This document shows positions 4,774-5,523 of a stretch of DNA of 5,523 bases, one piece after another. Source of the stretch: an uncultured Candidatus Melainabacteria bacterium (lineage in GTDB: Bacteria; Cyanobacteriota; Vampirovibrionia; Gastranaerophilales; Gastranaerophilaceae). The position numbers and the translations under genes were made by a program. Where the stretch lies: the NCBI GenBank assembly GCA_937898445.1, contig CALEJY010000238.1, positions 1-5,523 of the forward strand. The letters are read 5' to 3'. The notes beneath the pieces were generated by a model. The model was not told where the DNA came from. It saw nothing but the letters and a program-made list of their open reading frames with translations, and made no database searches. Position 1 is the first letter of the stretch. Each line of letters starts with the position of its first letter.

Positions 4774-5523
4774 TTATAGATAATCAATTTTCCAACCGTT
4801 TTCAATTATACGAGCAGCACAACCTTCACCTTGCACTTTTGAATCTTTAGCGATTTTTTTACCAGGTTCTCCGCAAGCAGAACCATTTCTCCAATACAAA
4901 GCAGACATGCCGTGAAAATCCGAAAATTCTTTACTGTACAAAGGAATTAATCTTCCATCTCCAGCTAAATAGAAATAAAAAATATCTTTTCCTAACACAT
5001 TCGGTCTTTTATCTCCATTTACATCAATGTAGAATGTTCCTTGAAATGTTGTTGCAATCTTTGATGATTTACTAGCAATCTTCTGAAAGTTACAACTTCC
5101 AATTTGGCTTCCATCTGAAAATGTTATTTGGCAATTATCAAAATCCCAATTACGTACAGTTGTTAAATCATCAAAGTGATGATTATCTCCTTTCCCCGCC
5201 TGAATAATTTTGAAATATTTTTTCATACCTTCTACAAAATTTTTACCATCATCTGTAGACAAATCTCGTAGAGAACCATACTCATCTCCTTCTATAGAAG
5301 AAAATAAAGAAGTATCACTTAAATTATCAACTCCTTCATCTGCCAAAACTTTCTTAAAACCTTGTTCTAACATTGATACAGATTTTTTCAATTGAGTTAC
5401 ATAGGCTTGATTTCGGTAATTAGCAATCAATGTTGGCAAAGTCAATGCTGCAACTACACCAATAATACCTAAAGTAATTAACACCTCAGCCAATGTAAAT
5501 GCTGCTTGTTTGGGTGAAAAGTG
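4774..5523 (-). CDS. Type IV prepilin-like protein (type II secretion/pilin family), 5' end outside the window
   Basis: The frame runs from the right edge to a TAA at 4776-4774, 249 visible codons. The visible N-terminus reads KQAA|FTLAEV with glutamate at +5 and a hydrophobic helix, so this is a class III-type prepilin signal. Alanine at -1 is less usual than glycine. A TTG at 5493 is the leucine of FTLAEV, not a start; the true start lies a few codons beyond the edge. After the helix comes an amphipathic segment (about 40-65), then a globular part with four cysteines (visible residues 131, 144, 217 and 235) that could form two disulfides. The stretch around IDVNGDKRPNVLGKD (visible 166-180) is an Asp/Asn/Gly-rich loop reminiscent of calcium-binding loops in major pseudopilins. 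The protein is probably a minor or adhesive pilin subunit; the precise role cannot be told. It shares a terminator with the convergent pyruvate kinase gene. Confidence 0.85.
   Translation of the reverse strand, partial: HFSPKQAAFTLAEVLITLGIIGVVAALTLPTLIANYRNQAYVTQLKKSVSMLEQGFKKVLADEGVDNLSDTSLFSSIEGDEYGSLRDLSTDDGKNFVEGMKKYFKIIQAGKGDNHHFDDLTTVRNWDFDNCQITFSDGSQIGSCNFQKIASKSSKIATTFQGTFYIDVNGDKRPNVLGKDIFYFYLAGDGRLIPLYSKEFSDFHGMSALYWRNGSACGEPGKKIAKDSKVQGEGCAARIIENGWKIDYL

Noticed and set aside
5210..5395. Plus-strand frame opposite the right-hand pilin
   Set aside because: It is a short shadow frame with no ribosome site or domain.

Overview
The window is AT-rich bacterial DNA using the standard bacterial code, with arginine written mostly as AGA. 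It carries five protein genes. The two at the ends are cut by the window edges, and the left one is also frameshifted. A surface-anchored SLH-domain protein, two type IV pilin-like proteins with the F/Y-T-L-A-E-V start and a compact pyruvate kinase together suggest a gut-type Candidatus Melainabacteria/Gastranaerophilales (Vampirovibrionia) genome or a relative. This is inferred from remembered protein style, not from a database search. Elusimicrobia or a diderm Firmicute are the alternatives.

Layout, left to right. Positions 1-1061 (minus) hold a prepilin gene whose N-terminal part (to 612) and long cysteine-rich C-terminal part (717 to beyond position 1) lie in two different frames. A near-consensus sigma-70 promoter (1095-1123) precedes it and shows that translation starts at 1061, not 1094. 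Next, also on minus, comes a small secreted CxxC-rich protein (1172-1528) ending in a strong hairpin terminator (1135-1164). The 329-base gap at 1529-1857 holds a GC-rich repeat with a textbook G-quadruplex motif on the minus strand (1582-1603), small inverted repeats and the terminator of the next gene (1798-1833). The SLH-domain protein (1858-3132, minus) and pyruvate kinase (3252-4697, plus) diverge from a 119-base spacer. Their -10 boxes there are the two halves of one palindrome, TATAATTATA. Pyruvate kinase converges on a second prepilin gene (4774 to beyond 5523, minus), and one bidirectional hairpin terminator (4716-4754) serves both.

Four of the five products are exported or surface proteins: two pilin-like proteins, a Cys-rich secreted protein and a cell-wall-binding SLH protein. 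Three of them are cysteine-bearing, and two are very rich in paired cysteines. The only metabolic gene is pyruvate kinase, the last step of glycolysis. I see no tRNA, rRNA, CRISPR array, transposase or defence system. The observations most worth following are the frameshifted pilin with tandem Cys repeats, the symmetric divergent promoter, the G-quadruplex repeat and the unassigned C-terminal domain of the SLH protein.
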